NCBI GenBank assembly: GCA_000389735.1
Contig: APJY01000002.1
Span: forward strand, 186,001-250,000
Direction of reading: 5' to 3'
Origin: Sulfolobales archaeon Acd1
Lineage (GTDB): Archaea > Thermoproteota > Thermoprotei_A > Sulfolobales > Sulfolobaceae
DNA length: 64,000 bases
Shown: positions 1-6,778 of the stretch, piece by piece
How the letters are laid out: the number at the start of each line of letters is the position of its first letter
How positions within the stretch are numbered: the first letter of the stretch is position 1
Notes under the pieces: generated by a model
Told to the model about the DNA's origin: nothing
Databases searched by the model: none
What the model saw: only the letters and a program-made list of their open reading frames with translations
Translations under genes and position numbers: made by a program

Positions 1-59
1 TAGGAACGATAGTGATAAGAGGGGATAACGTTATACTGATCTCCCCCATACAGCAGTGA
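1..59 (+). CDS. Sm-like (LSm/SmAP) protein, C-terminal end only
   Basis: Reading frame open from the window edge to a TGA at 57-59. The visible residues GTIVIRGDNVILISP are the conserved Sm2 motif (I-R-G-x-N-V/I) that ends archaeal Sm-like proteins, which form rings that bind U-rich RNA. L37e follows 21 bases later, the usual archaeal pairing of an LSm gene with L37e, which supports the call. Only about 19 residues are visible. Confidence 0.8.
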   Translation, partial: GTIVIRGDNVILISPIQQ

Positions 60-80
60 ACAGCAGGGGTGGCGTGAGAC

Positions 81-266
81 ATGAAGGGAACCCCATCCTT
101 CGGTAAGATGAACAGATCGCCGACGCACATAAGGTGCAGAAGGTGCGGCAGGAACTCGTTTAACGTGCGCAAGGGTTACTGCGCCGCCTGTGGGTTCGGT
201 AGGTCAAAGAAGATTAGGAGGTACAGTTGGCAAACCAAGAAGGTGACCAGGGAGAGGTTAAGGTAA
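81..266 (+). CDS. rpl37e: 50S ribosomal protein L37e
   Basis: A 61-residue basic protein of the large subunit that binds 23S rRNA. It begins [11 protein letters not shown], the family's fixed N-terminus, and carries a zinc ribbon with CRRC at about residues 19-22 and CAAC at about 34-37. Length equals the family norm. A GGGGTGGCGTG stretch before the ATG can act as ribosome binding site. It lies 21 bases behind the Sm-like gene and 3 bases before the polyamine synthase gene, so the three are probably co-transcribed. Confidence 0.97.
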   Translation: MKGTPSFGKMNRSPTHIRCRRCGRNSFNVRKGYCAACGFGRSKKIRRYSWQTKKVTRERLR

Positions 267-269
267 GGA

Positions 270-1187
270 ATGAGCGAGGGGTTCAGCTGGAGCTGGCAAA
301 TAGAGTGGCAAACCCCTTACGAGTTCCACGGGCACGCGATAAAGCGGGTCATAGCGGACGAAGTAAGCCAGTACCAAAGGAGCATGGTAGTGGAGTTCTA
401 TAGGTTCGGTAAGGCCCTCATAATTGATGGAAAGATCCAATCGACGGTACAAGATGAGTTCATATATCACGAAGCCTTGGTTCACCCTCTCCTTCTGAGC
501 CTGAACAATCCGAAGAGGATACTCATTCTAGGTGCCGGGGAAGGCGCTACAGCCAGAGAGGTCCTTAAGCACAAGTCCGTCGAAGAGGTCGTAATGGTGG
601 ACATAGATAAGACCGTTATCGATTTCGCTAAGAGACACCTTCAGGAATGGCACCAGGGATCGTTCGATGATCCAAAGGTAAAAGTAGTGCTCCAAGACGC
701 GTATGATTATGTAGTTAACTCGAGGGAGAAGTTCGACGCCGTAATAATGGATCTCACGGATCCGATAGCTGGTGGGCCCTCGCAGAGGCTGTATACTCTC
801 GAGTTCTTCCAAGCGGTGAAACGCATTATTAATGACGATGGCGGGTTCGTCACACAGTCAACGTCCCCGTCCTTTTCGCTAGAAACCTTCGCGGTGATCC
901 ACAACACTCTGAGGAGCGCGTTTAGGAACGTCAGTTACGGAGTAGTTTACGTGCCCGCGTTCGATGGTCTATGGGGGTTCAACTACGCTTCCGACGTTAT
1001 AGATCCAGCAAAGCTGAGCCAGGAAGAGGTGGAAGACCGTATCAGGTCGAGGTTGAACGGACGGCTGCGGTTTTATGACGGGGCAACTCACGTCAACATG
1101 TTTAACGTCCCTAAGTACTTGAGGGAGACAATACAAGCGGTTAAGGGCATATCCACGCTCGCTAATCCCGTTAGCACGCCAGCATAA
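270..1187 (+). CDS. speE: Polyamine aminopropyltransferase (spermidine synthase family)
   Basis: A 305-residue cytoplasmic enzyme that moves aminopropyl from decarboxylated S-adenosylmethionine onto a polyamine acceptor such as putrescine, agmatine or cadaverine; the acceptor cannot be told from sequence. Visible are the N-terminal beta domain with ALIIDGKIQST, the SAM-binding loop ILGAGEGATAREVLKH (residues about 87-102), the acidic strand MVDID, and the catalytic loop VIMDLTDP (about 158-165) with the proton-acceptor Asp. Its start lies 3 bases after L37e, so it is translated from the same message. Crenarchaea make long polyamines that stabilise nucleic acids at high temperature. Confidence 0.95.
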   Translation: MSEGFSWSWQIEWQTPYEFHGHAIKRVIADEVSQYQRSMVVEFYRFGKALIIDGKIQSTVQDEFIYHEALVHPLLLSLNNPKRILILGAGEGATAREVLKHKSVEEVVMVDIDKTVIDFAKRHLQEWHQGSFDDPKVKVVLQDAYDYVVNSREKFDAVIMDLTDPIAGGPSQRLYTLEFFQAVKRIINDDGGFVTQSTSPSFSLETFAVIHNTLRSAFRNVSYGVVYVPAFDGLWGFNYASDVIDPAKLSQEEVEDRIRSRLNGRLRFYDGATHVNMFNVPKYLRETIQAVKGISTLANPVSTPA

Positions 1188-1189
1188 AC

Positions 1190-1198
1190 GTTTATTTC
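1190..1198 (+). promoter_or_regulatory. TATA box for tRNA-Ser
   Basis: CGTTTATTT, centred about 28 bases before the first base of the mature tRNA and directly after the speE stop codon. Distance and composition fit an archaeal TATA box. Confidence 0.6.
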
Positions 1199-1221
1199 TA
1201 CTATCTGGTTATCGATAATTT

Positions 1222-1327
1222 GCCGGGGTGCCCGAGCGGACCAAGGGGGCGGGCTCGAGACCGGCGTCCAAGGAGAGCGACCCGCTGCCCCCTGTGGGGC
1301 GCATGGGTTCGAATCCCATCCCCGGCG
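1222..1327 (+). tRNA. tRNA-Ser (anticodon CGA) with a 20-nt intron
   Basis: The acceptor stem pairs GCCGGGG (1222-1228) with CCCCGGC (1320-1326), with G73 at 1327. D arm CCC/GGG, anticodon stem GCGGG/CCCGC, anticodon CGA at 1256-1258, a long class II variable arm and T arm with GGTTCGAATCCC are all present. The anticodon arm closes only if about 20 bases (1260-1279) are removed after position 37, the canonical archaeal site cut by the splicing endonuclease. CCA is not encoded. The long variable arm and CGA anticodon give serine. Confidence 0.95.
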
Positions 1328-1419
1328 CTCAGTTCTTCGGTTTAACGCGTTATATTACAAGGAGACTTCATTTGAGTAACTAGAATTTATGTAAGTGAAA
1401 AGAACTCACCCATAATGCT

Positions 1420-1430
1420 GGGGGGGGGGG
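1420..1430 (+). repeat. G11 homopolymer tract
   Basis: Eleven consecutive G residues directly before the TATA region of tRNA-Leu, in the tRNA-Ser/tRNA-Leu spacer. The rest of this spacer (1328-1465) shows no gene. The tract is either a natural unstable mononucleotide repeat or an assembly uncertainty. Confidence 0.9.
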
Positions 1431-1433
1431 AAA

Positions 1434-1442
1434 CGTTTAAAG
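1434..1442 (+). promoter_or_regulatory. TATA box for tRNA-Leu
   Basis: CGTTTAAAG centred about 27 bases before the tRNA 5' end, preceded by a purine stretch (GGGAAA) in the place of the TFB recognition element. Confidence 0.65.
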
Positions 1443-1465
1443 ACATGGCGACGTTATTTCAAATT

Positions 1466-1567
1466 GCGGGGGTGCCCGAGCTTGGTCAAAGGGGGCAGGC
1501 TCAGGACCCAATGAGGTGAGACCCCTGCTGGCGTAGGCCTGCGTGGGTTCAAGTCCCACCCCCCGCA
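1466..1567 (+). tRNA. tRNA-Leu (anticodon CAG) with a short intron
   Basis: Acceptor GCGGGGG (1466-1472) pairs with CCCCCGC (1560-1566) and A73 is at 1567. The D arm has GAGCTTGGTCAAA, the anticodon stem is GCAGG (1495-1499) with CCTGC (1524-1528), the anticodon is CAG at 1502-1504, there is a long variable arm, and the T arm GTGGG/CCCAC holds loop TTCAAGT. About 17 bases after G37 (about 1506-1522) must be spliced out. The exact boundary is uncertain, because strict pairing leaves C rather than the usual A at position 38. Confidence 0.93.
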
Positions 1568-1573
1568 CTTAGA

Positions 1574-1581
1574 TTTTAATT
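1574..1581 (+). promoter_or_regulatory. TATA box for L21e
   Basis: TTTTAATT in the 49-base spacer between tRNA-Leu and L21e. Predicted transcription start is near 1604, giving a leader of about 13 bases. Confidence 0.5.
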
Positions 1582-1616
1582 ACTCAACAGTTTCCTGAGC
1601 AGAGTGATTGTAAGTT

Positions 1617-1949
1617 ATGGTGAAGCACTCCAAGGGATATAGGAACAGGACTAGGAAGCTTCTAACCAAGTCTCCTCGTGAAAGGGGCGCTATTCCTTCC
1701 CTAAGTAAGTTGATGGCCAACTATCAGGAGGGTCAGTACGTCGTGATTAAGATAAACCCCTCCACGCACAAGGGAATGCCCCACAGGAGATACCACGGCA
1801 AAGTGGCGAAGGTGGTGGGCAAGAGAGGTAAGGCTTACATCGTTACGCTTACAATAGGCAAGAAGATGAAGACTCTGATCGTTAGACCTGAACACCTTGA
1901 GCCTTTCAACCCGCAAGGTAAGGTCAGCGACGCTGGTCAGAAAGCTTAG
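1617..1949 (+). CDS. rpl21e: 50S ribosomal protein L21e
   Basis: A 110-residue basic large-subunit protein. It begins MVKHSKGYRNRTRKLL, typical for the family, and the body has the SH3-like core with VVIKINPSTHKGMPHRRYHG and GKRGKAY. Archaeal L21e is usually 96-105 residues; the C-terminal tail here is a few residues longer. Rpo4 follows, an order kept in many archaea, so transcription and translation genes are linked here. Confidence 0.97.
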   Translation: MVKHSKGYRNRTRKLLTKSPRERGAIPSLSKLMANYQEGQYVVIKINPSTHKGMPHRRYHGKVAKVVGKRGKAYIVTLTIGKKMKTLIVRPEHLEPFNPQGKVSDAGQKA

Positions 1950-2001
1950 TTAAGCTTCGCGAGTCGTCCCGAAAAGCCCGTTTGCAAGGTCGGTGCGGGT
2001 T

Positions 2002-2340
2002 ATGTCTTACCGTATAGTCGAGTTGTCCTCCGTGCCGTACGCTTACGTCAAGGAGAGGTTGAAGGCGTTAATTGAGAGCGGCAACTCTTCGCAGACCATT
2101 CAGAGGGCGTTCGACTACCTGAACGCGCTTTCTAAGTGCAGCTCCGAGGACGCGAACAACGTGATGGAGGAGCTTAAGGATGTCGTGAAGAATGAGGATG
2201 TAAGGGTGGTGTTAAGTAGCGTCTGTCCAACGACGCCGGACGAAGTCAGGACGATATTAGCAATGGATACGGGCAAAACGTACTCCCCAGAGGACGTGGA
2301 TAAGATCGTTCAGATAATTTCGAAATACATTAAGACCTGA
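2002..2340 (+). CDS. rpo4: DNA-directed RNA polymerase subunit Rpo4 (subunit F)
   Basis: A 112-residue protein that pairs with Rpo7 to form the stalk of archaeal RNA polymerase, where it contacts emerging RNA and helps promoter melting. The sequence follows Sulfolobus Rpo4 closely: SYRIVE at the start, QRAFDYLNALSKC, and the HRDC-like core VCPTTPDEVRTIL. I chose ATG 2002, because family members start MS-x-Y just before the first conserved strand; an in-frame GTG at 1993 is possible. It lies 52 bases behind L21e. Confidence 0.95.
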   Translation: MSYRIVELSSVPYAYVKERLKALIESGNSSQTIQRAFDYLNALSKCSSEDANNVMEELKDVVKNEDVRVVLSSVCPTTPDEVRTILAMDTGKTYSPEDVDKIVQIISKYIKT

Positions 2341-2343
2341 TTC

Positions 2344-2353
2344 TTTATATAAG
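2344..2353 (+). promoter_or_regulatory. TATA box for the DUF655-KsgA-HemK-TrmJ operon
   Basis: TTTATATAAG just after the rpo4 stop. The ATG at 2373 lies about 26 bases from its centre, so the operon message is probably leaderless. This spacing also decides the start of the DUF655 gene. Confidence 0.7.
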
Positions 2354-2372
2354 CGTGATCCACAAATATCTT

Positions 2373-3068
2373 ATGGCTGAGCACAGCAGAAGGCGGTATG
2401 AACGACACGAGACTGTAGTTTATGTTTTGGACTACATGAGGTCTGGGAATCAGATGGACAAGCACGCTTTCCACAGAACTAGGCCTGTGGCCCAGGTTAT
2501 CGGCGACACTTACTTCACACTCCTCGAGGTGAGCCCTAAAGTCCCAGACCTGGACATTAAGCCGGAAGACAGGCTGGAACTGGATGTAGAGAACTCCCCC
2601 GTTAAGGTGGATTCGGTAATTTCTTATGAGGATCTTACGGCGCTAGCGAAAGACGAGTTACCTAAGGTTCTAGAGAAAATAATATTAGACAATGAGAAGT
2701 TATTCGTGGAGTTCTTTAATCAAGCTGCCCCCTTAACCCTCAAACTCCATGCCCTCGAGCTCATACCGGGAGTCGGTAAGAAAACGTTAAGACAGATCCT
2801 GGACGAAAGGAAGAAGAAGCCTTTCGAGAGCCTCAAGGACGTGGAGGAAAGAGGGGGTCTGAAGGCGCCGGTGAAGATGTTGGTGGAGAGGATAATGAGG
2901 GAGCTTCAGTCCCTGGAGGAGAAGTATTTCCTGTTCGTATACCCAGACGAACAAAGGGTGAAGAAAATGGCGGAAAAGCCAGTTTACTTGGGTTACCTCG
3001 AGAAGTTCAAGCTAAGGTCCCATGAGACTGGGGCAACACTTCCTGGTGGAGAAGCTCTACGTCGATGA
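2373..3068 (+). CDS. DUF655 family putative RNA-binding protein
   Basis: A 231-residue archaeal protein of the DUF655/COG1491 family, taken from structure to bind RNA or DNA; its exact job is not settled. The N-terminal half looks like an OB/S1-like barrel (YFTLLEVSPKV), and residues about 128-150 hold a helix-hairpin-helix, LIPGVGKKTLRQILDERK. The start ATG 2373 fits the promoter at 2344-2353; an upstream GTG at 2355 is less likely. Its end overlaps ksgA by 47 bases. Family members usually sit next to ksgA, suggesting a role near 16S rRNA maturation (inference). Confidence 0.88.
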   Translation: MAEHSRRRYERHETVVYVLDYMRSGNQMDKHAFHRTRPVAQVIGDTYFTLLEVSPKVPDLDIKPEDRLELDVENSPVKVDSVISYEDLTALAKDELPKVLEKIILDNEKLFVEFFNQAAPLTLKLHALELIPGVGKKTLRQILDERKKKPFESLKDVEERGGLKAPVKMLVERIMRELQSLEEKYFLFVYPDEQRVKKMAEKPVYLGYLEKFKLRSHETGATLPGGEALRR

Positions 3069-3684
3069 GGTAGTGTCCTTAACTGAACGACGTTTACGGC
3101 CTCTTATCGAAATCGGGGGAGGTAAAGGTAGCATAACTCGAGAGCTTCAACCTGATGCGGTTCTAGAGCTGGACAGCGACCTGGCGAGGTTCCTCGAGGC
3201 TCAGGGGTTCAGCGTAGTCGTTGGGGACGCGAGGAGCTCCCCGCTGAGAGCGAGACAGGTGGTCTCGAGCCTTCCTTACTACATAACCTTCGAGTTTCTT
3301 GAATCCGTATCCTTAGACGGGGAAATAATGAAACTGGTCCTAATACTCCAAAAGGACGTAGTTGACAAACTGTTACGCTATTCCACTTACGTCTCGTTCC
3401 TAGTAAACCTCGCGTTCAGAGTCGACCCTAAGTCCGTAATACCTCCTCAGGCGTTCGAGCCCAAGCCCAAGGTCTACTCGCAAATCGTGGTTCTCGACAG
3501 GATAAGGACTGTGGGCGAACGCGAGGCGAAAATACTGAAGTGTTTATCGAGGTACAGGAACAAGACGCTCAGGAGGGCTGCGGACCTTTGCGACCTGAGC
3601 TCGGAGAGCGAAGAGAGGGTGAGGGACTTTGCCCCTCACCGGGTTACAGAGCTTCTGAGTGCTGTGGGATTAAGTATTGCGTGA
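3022..3684 (+). CDS. ksgA: 16S rRNA dimethyladenosine transferase (KsgA/Dim1)
   Basis: A 220-residue enzyme that dimethylates the two adjacent adenines in the last hairpin of 16S rRNA, a late check in small-subunit assembly. It starts MRLGQHFLV, the family signature. SAM-binding motif I is IEIGGGKGSITREL (about residues 29-42), and the adenine-binding motif is SSLPYYIT, corresponding to N-L/I-P-Y. The C-terminal helical domain (KTLRRAADLC) is short; bacterial KsgA is about 270 residues, so this is a compact archaeal form. It overlaps DUF655 by 47 bases and the next gene by 4. Confidence 0.94.
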   Translation: MRLGQHFLVEKLYVDEVVSLTERRLRPLIEIGGGKGSITRELQPDAVLELDSDLARFLEAQGFSVVVGDARSSPLRARQVVSSLPYYITFEFLESVSLDGEIMKLVLILQKDVVDKLLRYSTYVSFLVNLAFRVDPKSVIPPQAFEPKPKVYSQIVVLDRIRTVGEREAKILKCLSRYRNKTLRRAADLCDLSSESEERVRDFAPHRVTELLSAVGLSIA

Positions 3685-4220
3685 ACGATGAGGTCTATGA
3701 GCCTTCGGACGACTCTGCCTTACTGTTAGACATAGTAGAGGCCGTGAAGGGCGAGAAGGCCTTAGAAGTAGGCTCCGGTTCAGGGATAATCTCCGTGAAA
3801 TTAGCTAAACTAGGGGCTGAGGTCGTTTCCGTTGACATAAACCCTTGGGCCTCGCTTGCCACTAGGCTCACGGGCAGGCTCAACGGAGTGGACGTAAACG
3901 TAGTGAACTGCGACTTATCTTCTTGTTTCAGGGATCAGGAATTCGACCTGTCGGTTTTCAACCCTCCATATCTTCCCTTTCAGGAAATACGTTCGTGGAT
4001 CGACTACGCCTGGTCGGGCGGCAAGAGCGGTATCGAGGTGTTGGTGGCCTTTCTGAGAACTGTTAAGGCGAAAAGGTACTATTTCGTGTATTCAAGCTTT
4101 AGTGACTTCGACACTCTGCATGAGGAGCTTAAGGCCTTAAGGCTTGAAATCGTTAAAAGCGTTCACAAAACCATCGGTTACGAGACGATATTCGCCGTAG
4201 AGGCGAGGCCTTACGATTAG
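3681..4220 (+). CDS. HemK/Mtq2-like N5-glutamine or nucleic-acid methyltransferase
   Basis: A 179-residue SAM methyltransferase. VYEPSDDSALLLD at the N-terminus, EVGSGSGIISVKLAKLGAEV (motif I) and FNPPYLPF (catalytic N-P-P-Y) identify the HemK/Mtq2 group, which methylates the GGQ glutamine of release factor aRF1; some archaeal members modify other targets. I chose GTG 3681, which overlaps the ksgA stop (GTGA) and sits five residues before the conserved VYEPSDD; the frame is open further upstream, but that part is the ksgA shadow. Next gene starts 1 base after its stop. Confidence 0.9.
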   Translation: MNDEVYEPSDDSALLLDIVEAVKGEKALEVGSGSGIISVKLAKLGAEVVSVDINPWASLATRLTGRLNGVDVNVVNCDLSSCFRDQEFDLSVFNPPYLPFQEIRSWIDYAWSGGKSGIEVLVAFLRTVKAKRYYFVYSSFSDFDTLHEELKALRLEIVKSVHKTIGYETIFAVEARPYD

Positions 4221-4221
4221 G

Positions 4222-4935
4222 GTGGTCCTTGTAGAGCCTGAAGGGGAATACAACGTAGGTTTCATCGCCAGGCTCTCGAAGAACTTCCAAGTTGACGAGC
4301 TGGTGATCGTGAGACCTAAGGCGGACTTGTCTAAGGCAAAGGAGTTCTCGGCGAAAGGTTCGGACTTCCTTGAGAGAGCGAGAGTGACTGATTCTTATGA
4401 CGAAGCCCTTGAGGGCGTTGACTTAAAGATAGCGACCTCCAGCATAGCCGATTCCAAAGGCGATATCCTAAGGAAGTCTATCACGCCTTGGGAGGCGGCT
4501 GAGCTGACCATGTCGAAGAGGGTCGCTTTGGTCTTCGGCAGGGAGAGCGTTGGTTTAACTAGGGAGGAAATAGCCAAGACCGATTTCCTACTGCACATCC
4601 CCGCTAACCCGGAGTACCCCGTGCTTAACCTCTCCCACGCGGTTGGAATAGTACTTTATGAGTTTTGGAAGTACAGAAATTTCGTGAAAAAGGAAAGAAA
4701 CGTAACCCCAGAGGCGATCAGACTTCTGGATAAGTATTCATTTGATATATACAATTTGTTAAGGAAAACGGAAGAGGATTTAGCGATATATCTGGCGTTA
4801 AAGAGAGTACTGATCAAGGGTGTTAGTGACGAGGAGGAGGCTAGGACAGTCATTAGGACCTTGAGGAAAATCGTGGTTCTTCTGTCCATGTGGAAGGCTA
4901 AAGGTTCAAGCGTGTCGGAAGCATCGGATTTATAA
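4222..4935 (+). CDS. trmJ: tRNA (nucleoside-2'-O) methyltransferase TrmJ-like, SPOUT class
   Basis: A 237-residue SpoU-family enzyme. The N-terminus VLVEPEGEYNVGFIARL and the trefoil-knot motifs LVFGRESVGLTREEI (about 111-125) and IPANPEYPVLNLSHAVGIV (about 132-150) mark TrmJ, which in Sulfolobus acidocaldarius methylates the 2'-OH of C32. A helical C-terminal extension may help dimerise. No ATG is available, so GTG 4222 is used, 1 base after the preceding stop. The stop codon lies within the TATA box of S3ae. Confidence 0.9.
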   Translation: MVLVEPEGEYNVGFIARLSKNFQVDELVIVRPKADLSKAKEFSAKGSDFLERARVTDSYDEALEGVDLKIATSSIADSKGDILRKSITPWEAAELTMSKRVALVFGRESVGLTREEIAKTDFLLHIPANPEYPVLNLSHAVGIVLYEFWKYRNFVKKERNVTPEAIRLLDKYSFDIYNLLRKTEEDLAIYLALKRVLIKGVSDEEEARTVIRTLRKIVVLLSMWKAKGSSVSEASDL

Positions 4936-4936
4936 C
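4928..4936 (+). promoter_or_regulatory. TATA box for S3ae
   Basis: ATTTATAAC, overlapping the trmJ stop codon and centred about 29 bases before the S3ae ATG at 4961. The predicted leader is very short. Confidence 0.65.
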
Positions 4937-4960
4937 TCAACCCTTAGATGGTTGGAGAGA

Positions 4961-5572
4961 ATGTCCTCCAAATCGCCGCAGGTCGCTGGCGGACAAATCA
5001 AGGACAAATGGAAGCTGAAGAAATGGTTCTCCATAAAGGCCCCGAAGAGCTTCGGGGAGGTCAGCCTCGGCTCTACGTTAGCCTACAGTGTGGATCAGAC
5101 CATCAATAGGAAGGTGGAAACTACTCTGTACGATCTGACCGGCGACTTCAACCTGGTTCACGTCCACCTCTACTTTAAGGTTGTAGGAAACGAGGGGGAC
5201 ACTTTATTGACCAGGTTCGCTGGTCACGAGCTTTCTAGGGACTACCTGAGGTCGATCATAAGGAGGAAAAGCTCTAAGGTTAGTCACGTCATTGACGTTA
5301 CTACCAAGGACGGTTACGTCGTAAGGGTGAAAGGCCTCGCTTTGACCACTTACAGATGCCACGAGAGGCAGAAGACTGCGATTAGGAAGACCATGGAGGA
5401 GATCGTAGCCAAGTACGCCTCCGAACTGACCTTTGATGAGTTTGTGAATAAGATGATGTTCGGCGAAATGTCGAACGAGATATTCGAAAAGGCCCACAAG
5501 ATTTACCCGTTAAGGAAGGTTGAGATAGAGAAGTCAAAAGTCTTAAAAGTGCCTGAGACCGCATCGGCGTGA
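4961..5572 (+). CDS. rps3ae: 30S ribosomal protein S3ae (eS1)
   Basis: A 203-residue small-subunit protein near the mRNA exit. Conserved stretches include DKWKLKKWFSIKAPKSFGE, TTLYDLTGDF, VHLYFKVVGNEGD, RFAGHELSRDYLRS and YPLRKVEIEK. ATG 4961 fits the Sulfolobus start (MSxK) and the TATA box; an in-frame TTG at 4952 is less likely. The ending KVLKVP is the usual Sulfolobus end, followed here by four extra residues. The next gene starts 1 base after its stop. Confidence 0.97.
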   Translation: MSSKSPQVAGGQIKDKWKLKKWFSIKAPKSFGEVSLGSTLAYSVDQTINRKVETTLYDLTGDFNLVHVHLYFKVVGNEGDTLLTRFAGHELSRDYLRSIIRRKSSKVSHVIDVTTKDGYVVRVKGLALTTYRCHERQKTAIRKTMEEIVAKYASELTFDEFVNKMMFGEMSNEIFEKAHKIYPLRKVEIEKSKVLKVPETASA

Positions 5573-5573
5573 A

Positions 5574-6776
5574 TTGAAGGCTATAGTCCTGGCGGCCGGC
5601 CAGGGGGAGCGGTTAGAGCCTATCACGCATACCCGACCTAAACCTTTCGTTCCCGTTTTGGGCAAATCCCTGATATTAAGAACGATTGAACACTTAACGT
5701 CACTCGGCATAAAGGAGAACGACATAATCGTTGTCGGTAACGAGAACTTCAGGAACTATTTCGAGAGTTTACCGGTTAGCGTAGTCTACCAAAAGGAAGG
5801 GAAAGGGACCGCCTCGGCCTTGAGGACGGTTTCCAGAATTCGAGCCGACGACCTTCTGATAGTTTACGGCGACCTTTATTTAGAGAGGGACGCCATTAAA
5901 AGCGTACTAGACGCAGGAGACAACGCGATATTAGGCGTCAAGGTTCCGAACCCTAAGGAGTTCGGAGTACTAGTGACGGACTCCAGCAATAACTTGACGG
6001 CGATTGTAGAGAAGCCGGAGAACCCTCCCTCCGACTTAATCAACGGAGGCGTTTACAGGTTGGACTCCGACGTTTTCTCTTACTTGGACCGCGTGGGTGT
6101 GTCCCCTAGGGGAGAAATGGAGCTGACTGACGCGGTCACGGCAATGGCTAGGGAGAAGAAGGTCAAAGTTGTGAGTTACAGTGGTATGTGGTTAGACGTC
6201 TCTAGACCATGGCATGTAATAGAGATTAACAAACATGAATTAGATAGAGTAAACGGCGAGATCAAAGGGGACTTGGAGCATAACGTTACAATAAAGGGAA
6301 AGGTCGTTATAGAGGAGGGAGCCGAAGTCAAGGCAGGAACTTACATAGAAGGGCCAGCGTACATAGGCAAGGGGGCTTCGGTGGGCCCCAACGCTTACGT
6401 GAGGCCGTATAGTGTGCTGTTGGAAAACTCGAAGGTAGGAGCCTCGGTGGAAATCAAGGAATCCGTTATTATGGAAGATGCGAAAGTTCCGCACTTGAGC
6501 TACGTCGGCGACTCCGTGATATGTGAACACGTGAACCTAGGCGCGGGAACCTTGATCGCGAACTTGAGGTTCGACGAGCAGCCCGTTAAAGTAACCGTGA
6601 AGGGAAAGAGGGAGAGCAGCGGAAGGAAGAAGCTGGGCGCGTTCATCGGGGGTTACGCTAAGACTGGGATAAACGTCACTATTTTGCCAGGCGTAAAGAT
6701 CGGGGCTTACGCGTGGATTTACCCGGGATCGACAGTCGACAGGGACGTTGGTAAGGGAGAGTTCTATAGAAGATAA
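5574..6776 (+). CDS. Bifunctional sugar-1-phosphate nucleotidylyltransferase/acetyltransferase (GlmU-like)
   Basis: A 400-residue two-domain enzyme. The N-terminal Rossmann-like domain has AIVLAAGQGERLEPITHTRP (residues 3-22), the nucleotide-binding motif of sugar-phosphate nucleotidylyltransferases, plus VYGDLYLE. The C-terminal half is a left-handed beta-helix of hexapeptide repeats (IEEGAEVKAGTYIEGPAYIG), the acyltransferase fold. This fits the Sulfurisphaera tokodaii enzyme that makes UDP-GlcNAc and dTDP-glucose and acetylates glucosamine-1-phosphate. The start is a TTG 1 base after S3ae. Products probably feed cell-surface glycans (inference). Confidence 0.92.
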   Translation: MKAIVLAAGQGERLEPITHTRPKPFVPVLGKSLILRTIEHLTSLGIKENDIIVVGNENFRNYFESLPVSVVYQKEGKGTASALRTVSRIRADDLLIVYGDLYLERDAIKSVLDAGDNAILGVKVPNPKEFGVLVTDSSNNLTAIVEKPENPPSDLINGGVYRLDSDVFSYLDRVGVSPRGEMELTDAVTAMAREKKVKVVSYSGMWLDVSRPWHVIEINKHELDRVNGEIKGDLEHNVTIKGKVVIEEGAEVKAGTYIEGPAYIGKGASVGPNAYVRPYSVLLENSKVGASVEIKESVIMEDAKVPHLSYVGDSVICEHVNLGAGTLIANLRFDEQPVKVTVKGKRESSGRKKLGAFIGGYAKTGINVTILPGVKIGAYAWIYPGSTVDRDVGKGEFYRR

Positions 6777-6778
6777 GC

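Noticed and set aside
3540-3680. Upstream extension of the HemK-like gene to ATG 3540
   Set aside because: The extra residues are the shadow of ksgA in another frame and have no family similarity; the conserved protein begins near VYEPSDD.
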